Source of the DNA: Neurospora intermedia
Taxonomy: Eukaryota; Ascomycota; Sordariomycetes; Sordariales; Sordariaceae
Length of the DNA stretch: 64,000 nucleotides
Direction of reading: 5' to 3'
Assembly: GCA_037102815.1 (NCBI GenBank)
Contig: BTPP01000003.1
Location: 1,240,001-1,304,000, forward strand
Shown here: positions 1-9,910 of the stretch, piece by piece
Numbering within the stretch: position 1 is the stretch's first letter
How the letters are laid out: the number at the start of each line of letters is the position of its first letter
The notes under the pieces: model-generated
Seen by the model: only the letters and a program-made list of their open reading frames with translations
Database searches by the model: none
Told to the model about the DNA's origin: nothing
Translations under genes and position numbers: made by a program

Positions 1-1062
1 TTTACCATCGAACTACTGCCATACTTGCCATTCAGTTTGTGATGGAAGGTGCAGCAGTTGTCCCCCACCTGCCCGTCTTGCTCGTATTTCATTTTATTGA
101 GAAGGCACAGCACAGTTGCAGAGGAGAGGAGAAGGAACTGAACGAAACGAACAAGGATGACCTAAATATTGGTCCTAGCGACACAGTCACTTTGGAGAGG
201 TCATTGCTACCCATCATTCTTGGTTGCGGATGTCCATGTATGTAGAGGTAGTAGTCGGCGAACTAGACTATACCGACACATCATTGAGCTGTTCAACCGC
301 CATACGGTTTTAATTCGCGTTCAAATTGCATTTCTCACTACTTTTGGCCACGAGACTGTGCCTAAAATGATCACCGCCGTTATCATATTGTTGCTCAGTT
401 AAACAGCGTTAGTATTCGCTATAAGTTCCGGGCCTCATGCCACTTGGGGGGGCTATTTGGCTGCGTGAAGCGCACAATCCATATTGGAAATCACACATGA
501 CAATGACTGTAACCTATGTGAGAGCCCTTTCTCGTCCTTCACCAACAACTCTCCCATCGAGTGTCAAAATAGCCTGACTCCTCTGTGACGCAAAAGCTAC
601 AACAGCGAAGCACCGAAGTTGAACATCCAATTGACCTAGAGCCCGCAAGGTGATGTCGCCCTCTGGGCCCAGGCCAGTGGTTATCATCCCGACCACCGAG
701 ATTCTGAGTCCCAAAGACGACTGACCTATTTTGCTCACATCACACACAGCGCAGCGCCTGACCCCATACAATTTGCTTCCTCTCATTCCCAACCACTCAA
801 CGCTTTATCACCATGTTATATTTGTCAAAATTATACCACTGAGTAATTGTGAAAGAGGTCAACTAGGAAATATGGAAGAGAGGGATTGGGTTGACCAGCG
901 TGTGATTACATTAAACCAGCCAAGTTTTCGGAAACCTGCAAGGAACCATGCTAGATGCACAAAAACAAGATCAAGTGAAGAGAGACCAGCCAAGTCAGAT
1001 ACAGCAATCCCCCGTTAGATTCCACAGATCTTGAAGTGTCCACTGCTACTATGTATACAAGC
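1..1062. other. intergenic, no gene recognised
   Basis: Short open frames occur on both strands, but none shows a recognisable domain, a conserved-looking run or a convincing splice pattern. The right end is the downstream flank of the minus-strand 2EXR gene. Confidence 0.5.
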
Positions 1063-2419
1063 TTAGGGCAGGCAGGCCAGTAGGCCAATATGCGGAGGAT
1101 ACCTCGAGTAATTTGAATCGACCGACTCGTCGCTGTCGTAGAGATCCCCAAACATGCGAACCTCAAACTCTTCAATAAACCAATGACACGATCCTTGGCT
1201 CATGGCTGAGTTTTCACCATCAATGCCCTCGGTGTAATACTCATTAAGATAACCACCGCCACTTTCAACAAACTCGGAATACACTTCTACAAACTGGCAC
1301 CCGTCACCTCCATGAAACACCACCCTCTGGCTGCTATCCAGCCTTCCGATGGCTGCGGGTGTATTTTGCTTAGCCTTGAGTCGGTAGTCAATGAGCCAAA
1401 TCGTCTGGATCTACTCAAAGTTTGAAACGGCCTTGTAGATGCTGTCCATGACACCAACGGTACCGTCGAACAACTTAAAGGAACCATCATCAAGCCGAAT
1501 AGAGTCATCACGCCAAGTGGCGCACCATGTCTGCCTTTCGCCCCAGCGTGGATCGTACTCAATGGCAAAACCTCTCCATCCGCAGAATCCAGGAAAGCCA
1601 TATTTCTTTGCCCCAAATGGAAACCCGTGTTCAAGCGCCTGCCAGTAACCCTGATGTATATGCGGGGTCCAGCTCGAGGGCCGAATGATGATGAGATCCT
1701 GCATTGGAAGCACAGTGACAAAACGCGGGGAGGACGCAGCCTGGCCTTTGGAATAGTCCGCTTTGTCCAGCTCATTAGAGCGCGGCGAACAGGGCAATGA
1801 AGGTGATGCCCAAAAAAAATGCCGTTGCCGGTACCGAAGAATATGAGCGGTCTGCGCCGTAGGGGTCAACGGGCGTGGGGGGCCTCTCGCGAGGCGAACG
1901 TTGAGGTCGGGGTGGAGAAGAAGACGAGTCGTCACTGCCAGGTGAAAGAGAAGAAGGAGGAGGCCTTCTGATGTGTATACGATCTAAGAGCGTATCCTTC
2001 CAAAGTTTCCAGTATGCTGGGTATGCCTTCCTTATTGGATCCCACTTCTGGTGGTTGAACGTATGTTCCATCACTGCCCGTGACTCCTTGCAGGCGGTCC
2101 AAAGTCCGCCATCCACCATATACGTTGAGGGATTACCGACGGGTCCGGACGATAAGGTCTTTGCGGGGACTGAAATGTGAATGAATTTGTCGCCGATCAT
2201 CAAAGGCGGACGCGGATGCTCAAAATATAAAGGGACTGAAAGAATACGAGGGCATTGTATGTCACATTCCTTCGCTGTAACATCTTCCGGCTCCCGCAGG
2301 TCCAAGCAAAAGATATGGGCCCCAGGGCGGTCAAGTGGGCGGATAGACTGTTTCCAGATCTCATTGCGTAATTCCCAGGGTAGCCTTGGAAAAGGGTGGA
2401 AGGTCGCCAGAGGGGGCAT
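1063..2419 (-). pseudogene. 2EXR-domain protein gene with an in-frame stop
   Basis: The N-terminal part matches the fungal 2EXR family (PF20150), which is named for two E-x-R motifs. Both are visible: FPRLPWELRNEIW near the start and CKESRAVMEH about 120 residues later. The function of the family is unknown. I chose the start at 2419 (MPPLATFHPFPR); an in-frame ATG lies at 2503. The frame changes near 1835-1771. A 64-nt intron (1834-1771, donor gtaccg, acceptor gag) would restore it after SYSS, and a one-base insertion in the T8 run at 1812-1819 (reverse strand) is the alternative. Downstream the frame reads through DYSKGQAASSPRFVTVLP and a Trp-rich region, then meets TAG at 1411-1413. The same frame continues without interruption for about 115 more codons (IQTIWLIDYRLKAK onward) to the stop at 1063. 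The TAG most simply derives from CAG. Either the gene is a recent pseudogene or the protein is shortened by about 115 residues. Confidence 0.72.
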
Positions 2420-3270
2420 GGCCGGCTGAGAGGGATCTGACGTATTAAGCAACGGTGGCGTGAATCGACGTGACTTGAAAATGAACGGCAGCTGGGCTCC
2501 CAAGAACGGAGGTATGCTGGAATAGTTGGCTTTTTTGAACGCAAGCCTCCCAAACGCTGAAAGGCGGGTGAGTCGAAGACGTGGATGAGGGGAGACAGAA
2601 TGCTGATGAGAAGGGCGAAGGGCTCAATATCAGAAGAGTAAAACTTTTCACCACTGGCTGCATCATCATTGGGAAAACGGAAGGTACGGCCGGTTAAACC
2701 TCACATACCTCCACTACAATTGCATGATACTTCATGAATTGCAGTGGCGGCCATTGAGGTACTCACTTTATCAGAGTGCCTTTCCTTCCTCAGGGTTGGG
2801 ATCCCAAGGAAGGAACAGCCATGGCCCTTCTGCATCCAGTCAAGAGATATTTTCTTGATAGCAACAGGAAGGAGGGTGACCGACCCCTGAACCCAACGTC
2901 CTGACCGCCCTGGATATGCTCTCTTCCACTTTCCTTGCTGCCCATGGTCTGCTGAACAGACGCGTTCGTGTTGATGTTGTCGTTTTTACATTCTCGCCGC
3001 CCCTGACATTGCCTTTGAGAACTTTGCGTAAGTCTGCCTTCATGATCATGTTGGTAGAACATCGTGTTGGTGACAAACCAGCTAGCGAGGTATTATAAGT
3101 TGTTTCAAGACCAATGGTGATAATCGAGACCACTCTGACCGTGCATTTGTCCAACCGTACATCCTAGGGTATCAAATCCGTTACATTGCTCTTCTCATTT
3201 CGACGCTCGTTCATGTGAAAACTCGTGAAAAGGACAAGCCCGAGATGCCTGTCTGCCATAGACTGACACT
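2420..3270. other. intergenic, no gene recognised
   Basis: This lies between the 2EXR gene start and the RRP43 stop, both on the minus strand. It should hold the 2EXR promoter and the RRP43 3' region. I see no conserved coding run. Confidence 0.5.
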
Positions 3271-4332
3271 CTACTTCGACGCCTCCTTCACCTCTTGCCA
3301 CCTCCCCTCAGCAACACCAATGAACCCCCTCATCAGCTCTCTTCCAATCACTGTACCACCATGCTTCTCAATGCTCTTCACCTTCGTCTCTTCCCCACTG
3401 CAGTCCACCACCACCGTAACCGTCTCCTTGCACAAGCTCTCCTCCAACCTATCCGGATCCAGCAAGATCCAGTGCCTGCTTTTCCTCTCTGCCGAGGAGC
3501 CCGAATCCTCTCCGTGCTCCTTCTCTAAGAACACCGTCGCAGTGCAGGCAACCGGCAGTCCACGCACACCTAGCGCCATCTTCGCCTCCTCGCTCCGCGA
3601 GCACACCACCGCCTCGCGATCCGGATCCCACCGCGCCTGCGGCAACTTCGTGTCGCGCAGCGCCGCCATGACGGCTGTCCAGGCTGCGTCGAAGGGGTTT
3701 CCGTCGAAGGAGACGAACAGTAGGTCGATGTAGAGGACCCAGTAGGCCTTGAGCTCCGGTTTCCTTTCCTCCGCTTCTTCTTCCTCTTCCTGTGCCTCAT
3801 CCACCTCCATCGCGCCCTCCTCGCTGGTCTCCTTAGGCGGAGTGTACCACACCCTCAAGCCCTTGGGATCCACTACTTTGCAGCTGTGCAGAAGCGAGTA
3901 GATGCGCGTGCTGAGCGTCTGCGCCAGCGTCGTGGGCGGCACGCCGGGGAGGAACTGCGGCGCGCAGCCGGTGGCTAGCTCGATGTTGGGAACCAGGAGG
4001 TCGTAGTCCTTTAGCTCATCGACATCGGCGCTGTCGTCATTATCTTCTTCGCCGTATGAAGGCTCCCGCGGCCGGTACTGGGGGATGTTGGTGACGGGAA
4101 GGATCTCGGCGCGCACGCCGCAGACGACCGTGGTGTCGCCGGTGCGGACGAGTGCGCTACCGTTGGCGTGGGCGAGCGAGGAGGTGTGGATGTGAACGGG
4201 GCGAGCCTCGTGCGGGGCGCGGCCGTTGGTACGGCAGGGATTTTCGGGGTCGGTGAGGTTCGTGAGAAGGTACGGGTGAGGCGAGAGCTTGGCGAAGGTT
4301 GGTCGCGAGAAGCTCAGCGAGGGAGCGGCCAT
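3271..4332 (-). CDS. RRP43: exosome complex subunit RRP43 (RNase PH fold)
   Basis: Intronless, 353 residues. The protein opens with SFSRPTFAKLSPHPYLLTNL, then RTNGRAPHEARPVHIHTSSL, then ANGSALVRTGDTTVVCGVRA at about 55-75. This is the RNase PH-domain start of the Rrp43/EXOSC8 branch. In the family this subunit sits in the catalytically inert six-subunit ring of the RNA exosome, which threads RNA to Rrp44 in nucleus and cytoplasm. An acidic, low-complexity insert (roughly residues 170-190, EEEEEAEERK) interrupts the domain. The second half (YIDLLFVSFDGNPFDAAWTA, about 197-220) is the beta strand and helix pattern preceding the RNase PH C-terminal domain. Length fits fungal orthologs. EXOSC7/Rrp42 is the nearest alternative, but the N-terminal run favours Rrp43. 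Confidence 0.9.
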   Translation of the reverse strand: MAAPSLSFSRPTFAKLSPHPYLLTNLTDPENPCRTNGRAPHEARPVHIHTSSLAHANGSALVRTGDTTVVCGVRAEILPVTNIPQYRPREPSYGEEDNDDSADVDELKDYDLLVPNIELATGCAPQFLPGVPPTTLAQTLSTRIYSLLHSCKVVDPKGLRVWYTPPKETSEEGAMEVDEAQEEEEEAEERKPELKAYWVLYIDLLFVSFDGNPFDAAWTAVMAALRDTKLPQARWDPDREAVVCSRSEEAKMALGVRGLPVACTATVFLEKEHGEDSGSSAERKSRHWILLDPDRLEESLCKETVTVVVDCSGEETKVKSIEKHGGTVIGRELMRGFIGVAEGRWQEVKEASK

Positions 4333-4912
4333 TGTGACGGCTTGGTTTCTGATGTTTGGTGACTTGTGGTTGTTATGGTTCCTGATGTAATTACGATTTA
4401 TTGTATATCAGATTCAACCGTTGTCGAATTGCAAATTGGCTGTACAAAGCTTGAAGTGGCGTTGTTTGGTGAAGGCTGCGATTTGTTTTGGAGGAGGTTG
4501 TTTGGGAAATTTCCTCCAACCTGAAAGGCTATCAGCCTTGGTGGGGTTTGTTGCACGGCAGCTAGGATCGACCAATACGTCCCCCTGTACCAGGCTGCTT
4601 TGGGCAGCTGGATCCATGCAAAGCAAGTGCGCGCTGAGAAGTCGCCTGACAGTCGCTGAATTAGCAACCTAGCGTGGCCTTTCAGGGCACTTCTACTTCC
4701 TGCAGGGTGTCACCCGCGGACATGGATCCAACACGGCATCAGCAAGTCCCCTTGGTCGTTTCACTGCATCAGCTCCAACCACTTTTGTTTGTACTCGCAC
4801 AATGAAACACGGCAATTTATAATTCTTGAAATCTGCAATCACATCCAGCATGTCATATATCCTACGTATCATATCATCATATACAATGGTTGTTCCCTTG
4901 CGACCAAGTCAT
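4333..4912. other. intergenic, RRP43 upstream region
   Basis: No coding run is recognised. It contains the presumed RRP43 promoter and the 3' end of the alpha/beta hydrolase gene on the same strand. Confidence 0.5.
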
Positions 4913-6172
4913 CTAACTCCGTGACCAAAAACCTGCCGCCAAGCCCGCCACCTCTTTTCCCTTCGTCATAACGATTTCATGTCCACCATCCATTACAACC
5001 GCCTTAAATCCATCTTCTCCCAACACCGACGTGGCGTCGTGTATCAGTTCCTCCTTGACAATGACCGGATCCGTTGAGCCAAGAATCAGCAAGACTTTTC
5101 CACCCAAAAGTCCCGGCAACGGTTCTGCCCCGGCTCCCTCATCGGCACCAGGAGACTTTCGCCTAGCAGCCAAAAGCTGACCGAGCTTTAGCCAATCCTC
5201 CCGCTGTTCATAAATGGGAGCATGCCGAATGCTGCTCATAAAAGCCGTCAGGAATCCCTGCTGGTGCTGGACCTGCCAGGCCATCACCGAGGAAACTGTG
5301 CTATTGGGCCTGTGCGGCGAGAGAACCGCATTGTCGAACGAGTCCCCGCCGCTGGCGTCGCTGTTTTTGTGATGCTTCTTCGCGGACTGTTCACTGTTGC
5401 TGGTGGCGGCCACTACCTCGCTGGCCATTTTGGCTTCGGATGTCGTTGTCGCTGACTGGGGAGTGATCCGTCGGCGTATGAGCCACCGGAGCAGACTCTC
5501 GGGAAGCAGGCCTTCGGAGTAAAGGATCTTGCTCCTTCGGCTCACGTGTTCTGACCGGATCAGTCCTGCGCTTGCCACGAGTACCAAGGACCGGATCATG
5601 TGCGAGTAGTATCTGGCGAACGAGACGGCGATGCCTCCGCCTAGGGAATAACCAATCATGTGGAATCCGTTGTCGCCGGTCCAGGGCAGTTTTGAAGATG
5701 CCAAAGCCAGGAGGATCTGAGTCGAGTAAAGCCGGATGTCAAAGGGGATGTCTGTTGGAGTATCGGAATAACCGCGCCCGAAAAAGTCAAACAGCATGAC
5801 TCTGTAACCTTTCTCCACGAGCGCCTCCCCAAGGATTCCCAAGCTTAAACATGGTGTGCTGATGCCGTGTAATAGAAGAACTTTCTCGCCGTCTTCAGGC
5901 CCCCATTCGAATACCTTGATGGTTCCATATGGGGTCTCAACGTCCCTTGCACCTGGTAGAGCATCTGGGGGGTATGGAAGTGAGGAGGTTTCTTCTTTGG
6001 GTAACTGTGGAAGGTGAGTGGCTCTTGGCGATGGGATTATCATTGGTTGCTTGCTCGAGTTTTGGCTCATCAGCATGCGGACACTCAACCCCAAGGATAC
6101 ACCCACTGCCCCAAGAACGAGACAAGATGTAGTGACCTGAGGGCGGAGGTTAGAAGCCCAGGCCGTCATCAT
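4913..6172 (-). CDS. alpha/beta hydrolase, membrane-anchored
   Basis: Intronless as read, 419 residues from the ATG at 6172. The frame stays open to another ATG at 6367 (484 residues). I prefer the shorter form because it begins MMTAWASNLRPQ followed at once by a hydrophobic segment (about 14-33), as in a signal anchor. The hydrolase fold is clear: oxyanion loop LLLHGIS (about 100-106), MLFDFFGRGYSDTP (126-139), nucleophile elbow GYSLGGG with Ser176, an acid in GSTDPVI (Asp368) and His398 in MDGGHEIVM, so the catalytic triad looks complete. A Ser/Thr-rich insert of about 60 residues lies in the cap region. The substrate cannot be told from sequence. Valacyclovir-hydrolase-like serine hydrolases are the closest family I can name. 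Confidence 0.88.
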   Translation of the reverse strand: MMTAWASNLRPQVTTSCLVLGAVGVSLGLSVRMLMSQNSSKQPMIIPSPRATHLPQLPKEETSSLPYPPDALPGARDVETPYGTIKVFEWGPEDGEKVLLLHGISTPCLSLGILGEALVEKGYRVMLFDFFGRGYSDTPTDIPFDIRLYSTQILLALASSKLPWTGDNGFHMIGYSLGGGIAVSFARYYSHMIRSLVLVASAGLIRSEHVSRRSKILYSEGLLPESLLRWLIRRRITPQSATTTSEAKMASEVVAATSNSEQSAKKHHKNSDASGGDSFDNAVLSPHRPNSTVSSVMAWQVQHQQGFLTAFMSSIRHAPIYEQREDWLKLGQLLAARRKSPGADEGAGAEPLPGLLGGKVLLILGSTDPVIVKEELIHDATSVLGEDGFKAVVMDGGHEIVMTKGKEVAGLAAGFWSRS

Positions 6173-6698
6173 GGGGCTGCAAGAGTGTGCTTTTGAGATC
6201 CGACTCCGCTGAAAGTTGACCCGGAAGGACTCGTCGTTTGCCTCGAAATTAGAAGCTTTCAAAGGATGAAAAAGGGCCGTAAATGTATGGCCTTCAGTGA
6301 GCGTCCTCGGGATAGGATAGGGTACTAAACCGTAAAGTCTACTTTTCGCGTTGAAGGAAGTGTTCAAGGGAAGTTTCGGATGTCGATTTGTCCATCCGGT
6401 GAGGTTTTGTTAGATTAGTCATGGCATAAAAAGACTTCCATGAACCGATAGCCGATGAGAGTTGTGATCGTAGGAATGGTAGTGGCTGCCAAGGAAAAGC
6501 GGGTCGGTGTCGGTGTCGGCGGAGCGGGTCTTCAAGCAAAATGCGCCTACTGTGACTCTCTTCCCCAGAGACGAAAATCCTCTGAACAACCAACCACAAG
6601 TTTGAAGTTGTCGTGATCCGTTTTCCCCGGCGCCAACATCATGACTTTAAATGAACATCACAAGTCAGCAGCAAGCTGAGGGAGATCAGCGGTCCTCC
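6173..6698. other. upstream region of the hydrolase gene
   Basis: It separates the hydrolase start from the stop of the upstream minus-strand gene. An in-frame ATG-led extension of the hydrolase occupies 6173-6367. No other signal is recognised. Confidence 0.45.
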
Positions 6699-7145
6699 TC
6701 AGGGTCCTGACTTCTCTCGTCGGTAGAAGCTTCTCAGTCTGATAAGCTGTCGTCGTAGGACACCCTTTTTCTTCTCCCCGTCACTATCCGAAAGCTCCAC
6801 GGAGAACGACGGCCGCCCGGAGCCGTTGGGGTCTTTGACCAGCTTCCGAGGAGGTGGACGCTCGCCAGTTGAAGAGGAGCGTCTTTCGGCGGCACTCAAC
6901 CACGTCCGGTGTGAGACGTCCTGTCCAGAAGTTGCAAAGCCTTGCATCCATCCGCTTGGTGTGGATTTGGTCCGGCGATGTTCTGGCGGCTCCATTGCGC
7001 GCACCATGGGATCCAGCAGCGAGGAGTAAGCCGAATCATGGTGATTGTCTGAGGAATTGTGATGCTCTTGTTCTGAGAGCGGCATAGAGTCTGGAGGGCT
7101 CATAAGCTTCAGAGAGGTTGACCGGCGCCCAAAGATCCTGGACAT
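6699..7145 (-). CDS. small Ser/Arg-rich hypothetical protein
   Basis: I do not recognise this protein. From ATG 7145 it is 148 residues: MSRIFGRRSTSLKLMSPPDS, a His/Ser-rich stretch, then SFSVELSDSDGEKKKGVLRR and a basic C-terminus (RLRSFYRREKSGP). It has no predicted membrane segment and looks disordered, with several R-x-x-S and S-P sites. The frame is open upstream for another 133 codons through a homopolymer, but that part reads as untranslated (a poly-Phe run), so I start at MSRIF. Composition and codon choice resemble the neighbouring genes. It could be a lineage-specific gene or, less likely, a chance frame. Confidence 0.5.
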   Translation of the reverse strand: MSRIFGRRSTSLKLMSPPDSMPLSEQEHHNSSDNHHDSAYSSLLDPMVRAMEPPEHRRTKSTPSGWMQGFATSGQDVSHRTWLSAAERRSSSTGERPPPRKLVKDPNGSGRPSFSVELSDSDGEKKKGVLRRQLIRLRSFYRREKSGP

Positions 7146-7499
7146 CTTTTCGCTCCTGGGCTTGGTGAAGAAAATCGATATAGCTTGACCGGATAGTATC
7201 GTCGATAAAAATGTTGTTTCTGTAATCTGGGCTCGATCTCCCTGTCTTACTGTGATATATGAGGCGAGGCGGGGCGGCAGCTGAGGGCGGGATAGAAAGG
7301 AGGGGTGATGATCTTTCTTTTTTCGTCTAACGAGGCGGAACAAAGGGTTTGTGGGGAATCTTGTGGTTGTCTCTTCCAAGTTTTCGCTCGGCACAGCCGG
7401 AATGCTTTGCACGCTCCTGAGGTAATCCAGCTCGATTACGACTGCTCTTGTGACGAAGTCGAGGTAATATAGTCTCAGCACATGCCGTGAGAAAAAAAG

Positions 7500-7530
<31 letters not shown>

Positions 7531-8623
7531 GCCGGCATACTCATGTCATGGGGTACTTATGATCCATGCCCCCAAAAACTTGCCCTTTTCACGCGGGGCA
7601 ACTTCACGCGCCAAGGAGGTCTGGAGGTCGCCCAAAAATGATCTGCTCATCCCCTGACTTGCCTTTTTTAGGGGGTGTGAAGCCTGTCGAATGGAAAGCT
7701 GTGTTTCTGTCGTCGGCTTCTGATTCGATCACGGCTGGGTAGGTGCAATTGTACATTTGTGTGCATCGAACCCGTCTCTACGGTATCCCATCACAGCTTG
7801 CACATTCGGTCAGGGGACAAAGCGATGCTACCGACCTGCTTCAGCTGTTCTGACTGGCTGCAGTCGTTGGATAGGAGGTGAGAACAAACAAGACAGTCTT
7901 GGGATACGAGAACAGGCAAAAGTTTGCTGGACCATGTGGCATACATACTCTTTCAACAACGGGCACTTGAATATGTCTTCTTGAGGGAAAGTTCTAGCTC
8001 CTTTTCCTGTCCAAAGTTATGGCAGCTTTGGAAGTTGGGAAGGTTGCAGCCTCTTTTGCGGACCAGTGCTGATGTTGTTTGCATCACTTTCCCTCAAACC
8101 TGCCTAGATGCATATCGTTTTTGAAGCATCCAAACGCAGAACCATTTTTCAACTTGCGCTCTGATCGAGTCCCCAACTTCGCTGCCAGCTTGCTCGTCAA
8201 GGAACATACACTGTGACAAGTAGGCCAGGGTGCCAATCCGGTTGCCGGTTTGTAAGTTGTGATTCCTTCACACGCAGCCTTAAAGCATCTCTGTTGCATA
8301 GCTGTTTGTCCTGAGATAGGGCGAAGATTCGGCAAAGTTGCGGAACTGTATTAAGTGTTTCCAAATCCGCTTCTCTAAGATGGTGGGCATTGCCTTGATA
8401 GTAACTGTGATTCCTCATCTCAGAGTACAAGATCATTAAAGACCTGTGAGCCTAGAATTTGGCAACTGAAGCGGTAACTTTCTCGATGAATTCAACAATC
8501 GTACCCATCCATCGGTTGCGTCGAAGGCGTTGCGGGTTTCATTATGCCACCACAGCGGGTTATGTGTAGCGTCAAGGATGTTGGTGTTATAGACATGCTT
8601 CACGGCTCCTCTCACTTCCCAGC
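7146..8623. other. intergenic, no gene recognised
   Basis: About 1.5 kb between the hypothetical gene and the NDUFA2 stop. Short frames on both strands show no domain or splice logic. It contains the 29-A homopolymer at 7501-7529, listed separately. Confidence 0.5.
7501..7529 (+). repeat. poly-A tract (29 A)
   Basis: An uninterrupted A run, preceded by a shorter A-rich run from about 7492. It lies in the upstream region of the small hypothetical gene on the minus strand (read as poly-T). It could act as a nucleosome-excluding dA:dT tract or simply be a slippage-prone homopolymer. Confidence 0.95.
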
Positions 8624-9170
8624 TCAAGAATTGTTCTTGACGAGGGATGATACCGTCTCCTCGATTTGCTGGTCGGACAAACCTAGAAACCATCTGGGTT
8701 AGTCGTCGGTCCAGATAAGATGTAAAAGGACGCCATAACCTACCTTCCAACGACTGACTCTTCTCCTTACCGAACTCTGCAGAGACCGAGCATTAGAACC
8801 AAATCCAAAAGGCAGAGCATGATATCATATGGTCTGGATCCACCAACCGAATCTCGCATAGACCTTGGGTAGCGTGCCGGACGCATCTCGAATCAAAATC
8901 GGTGTCGCTGGGTTATCCTTCTTCATGGCAGGGTAGTTTCGGAGGAGGAATGATCTGGATTCAAAGAATTGAAGTTAATCTGGGGCTCATTCATCTGATC
9001 AAATCAGCGGAGACGGGCATTGCTCGAGTCGTTCACGCTGCTGCGTTGACGGGAGACTCCATCCGTAGGGCTGGGATCATTCACCTTGTGGCAGCGCTGT
9101 GCTCGCCCGTCTGGCAGAACAGGAAGCGGACCTCCTTCAAGCCCTTGTTGAAAGCAAATCTGCCTGACAT
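8624..9170 (-). CDS. NDUFA2: complex I subunit NDUFA2 / B8 (10.5 kDa type)
   Basis: Four exons were reassembled: 9170-9085, 8954-8848, 8776-8744 and 8682-8624. They give 94 residues with all phases consistent. The protein runs MSGRFAFNKGLKEVRFLFCQ, then TGEHSAATRSFLLRNYPAMK, KDNPATPILIRDASGTLPKV, YARFEFGKEKSQSLEGLSDQ and QIEETVSSLVKNNS. This is the thioredoxin-fold accessory subunit of NADH:ubiquinone oxidoreductase, located in the matrix arm of mitochondrial complex I. The RSFL..NYPxMKxxNPxTPI block and the C-terminal SDxQIEETV block match the fungal family, and the length is typical. The third exon is only 33 nt. Two introns have donors gtgaat and gtaggt and acceptors cag and tag; the second intron has a less usual donor, gttggt. 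The gene is divergent from MPC2. Confidence 0.95.
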
Positions 9171-9910
9171 GCTGGCGATGAAGGCAATCTCGAATTACAG
9201 AGGCACAAGAATTGGCAGATGGGGGTATCGATTGAGTGGTCGTCGTTGTCCTACGGGCAGGGGCACCTTTGCGACAAGCAAGCAAGCGGGGGAGGTTGCC
9301 GACCAGAAGCTCCACCTAGGATTTGAGATGCACAATTACAGCCGCCTGGATAAGAAAGCTCTTTGCACAAAAGGTTTGAGGAGGGTGCACAAAACCGGGC
9401 TTCCCCAACGGTGCACGAGCCACAAAATGCTGACAGACAGAAAGTCCATGTTATCTCCGCAGTCCTCAACAAGAGACAGCGGTTTCTTTGTCCGGGGCAC
9501 GAAATAATGACTCGTCAAAAACCTTCAGCGTCTTCAGCTTAGAATATTGGTCAGAGAAAAAGTGCTGTACAAAGATTTCAAAACCATCACGCTCATCAAG
9601 TTTGCACCATTTCAAGGTGCGTGCATCAGATTCTGTTACCTATGTACCGATAAGGTGGCCCGGGGCGGGCTGTTAACGAACAACATTGACTATTCTGCTT
9701 GCTCTGTACTGAGACACAGTCCCTGACTAACTAAGTCGCCGACTCCGAAATTCAGACCGTTCGGACTTTGGGAGCTCCACTTTCAGCTCCAATCCACTTT
9801 CGCCCCGGCGCCCTAAGAAGTCCAAACCTCCTCCAGGTCGAGACTCAATTCGGACATTCCATCCCCAAACCATCCCACCTCGAGTCGAGTCGCAAGTCCC
9901 CTCCGGCACA
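9171..9910. promoter_or_regulatory. divergent intergenic region, NDUFA2 / MPC2
   Basis: 740 bp separates the start codons of two divergently transcribed nuclear genes for mitochondrial proteins, so promoters for both should lie here. A pyrimidine-rich stretch immediately precedes the MPC2 ATG and is probably 5' UTR. I cannot assign factor sites. Confidence 0.5.

Noticed and set aside
514-792. 92-codon minus-strand frame near the left edge
   Set aside because: No recognisable motif, no partner exons and an arginine-rich composition typical of chance frames.
7145-7544. N-terminal extension of the small Ser/Arg-rich protein through a poly-Phe run
   Set aside because: The extension comes from the homopolymer and reads like untranslated DNA; MSRIF at 7145 is a better start.
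8902-9507. 201-codon plus-strand open frame
   Set aside because: Antisense to NDUFA2 exons 1-2, which are supported by conserved protein sequence and splice sites.
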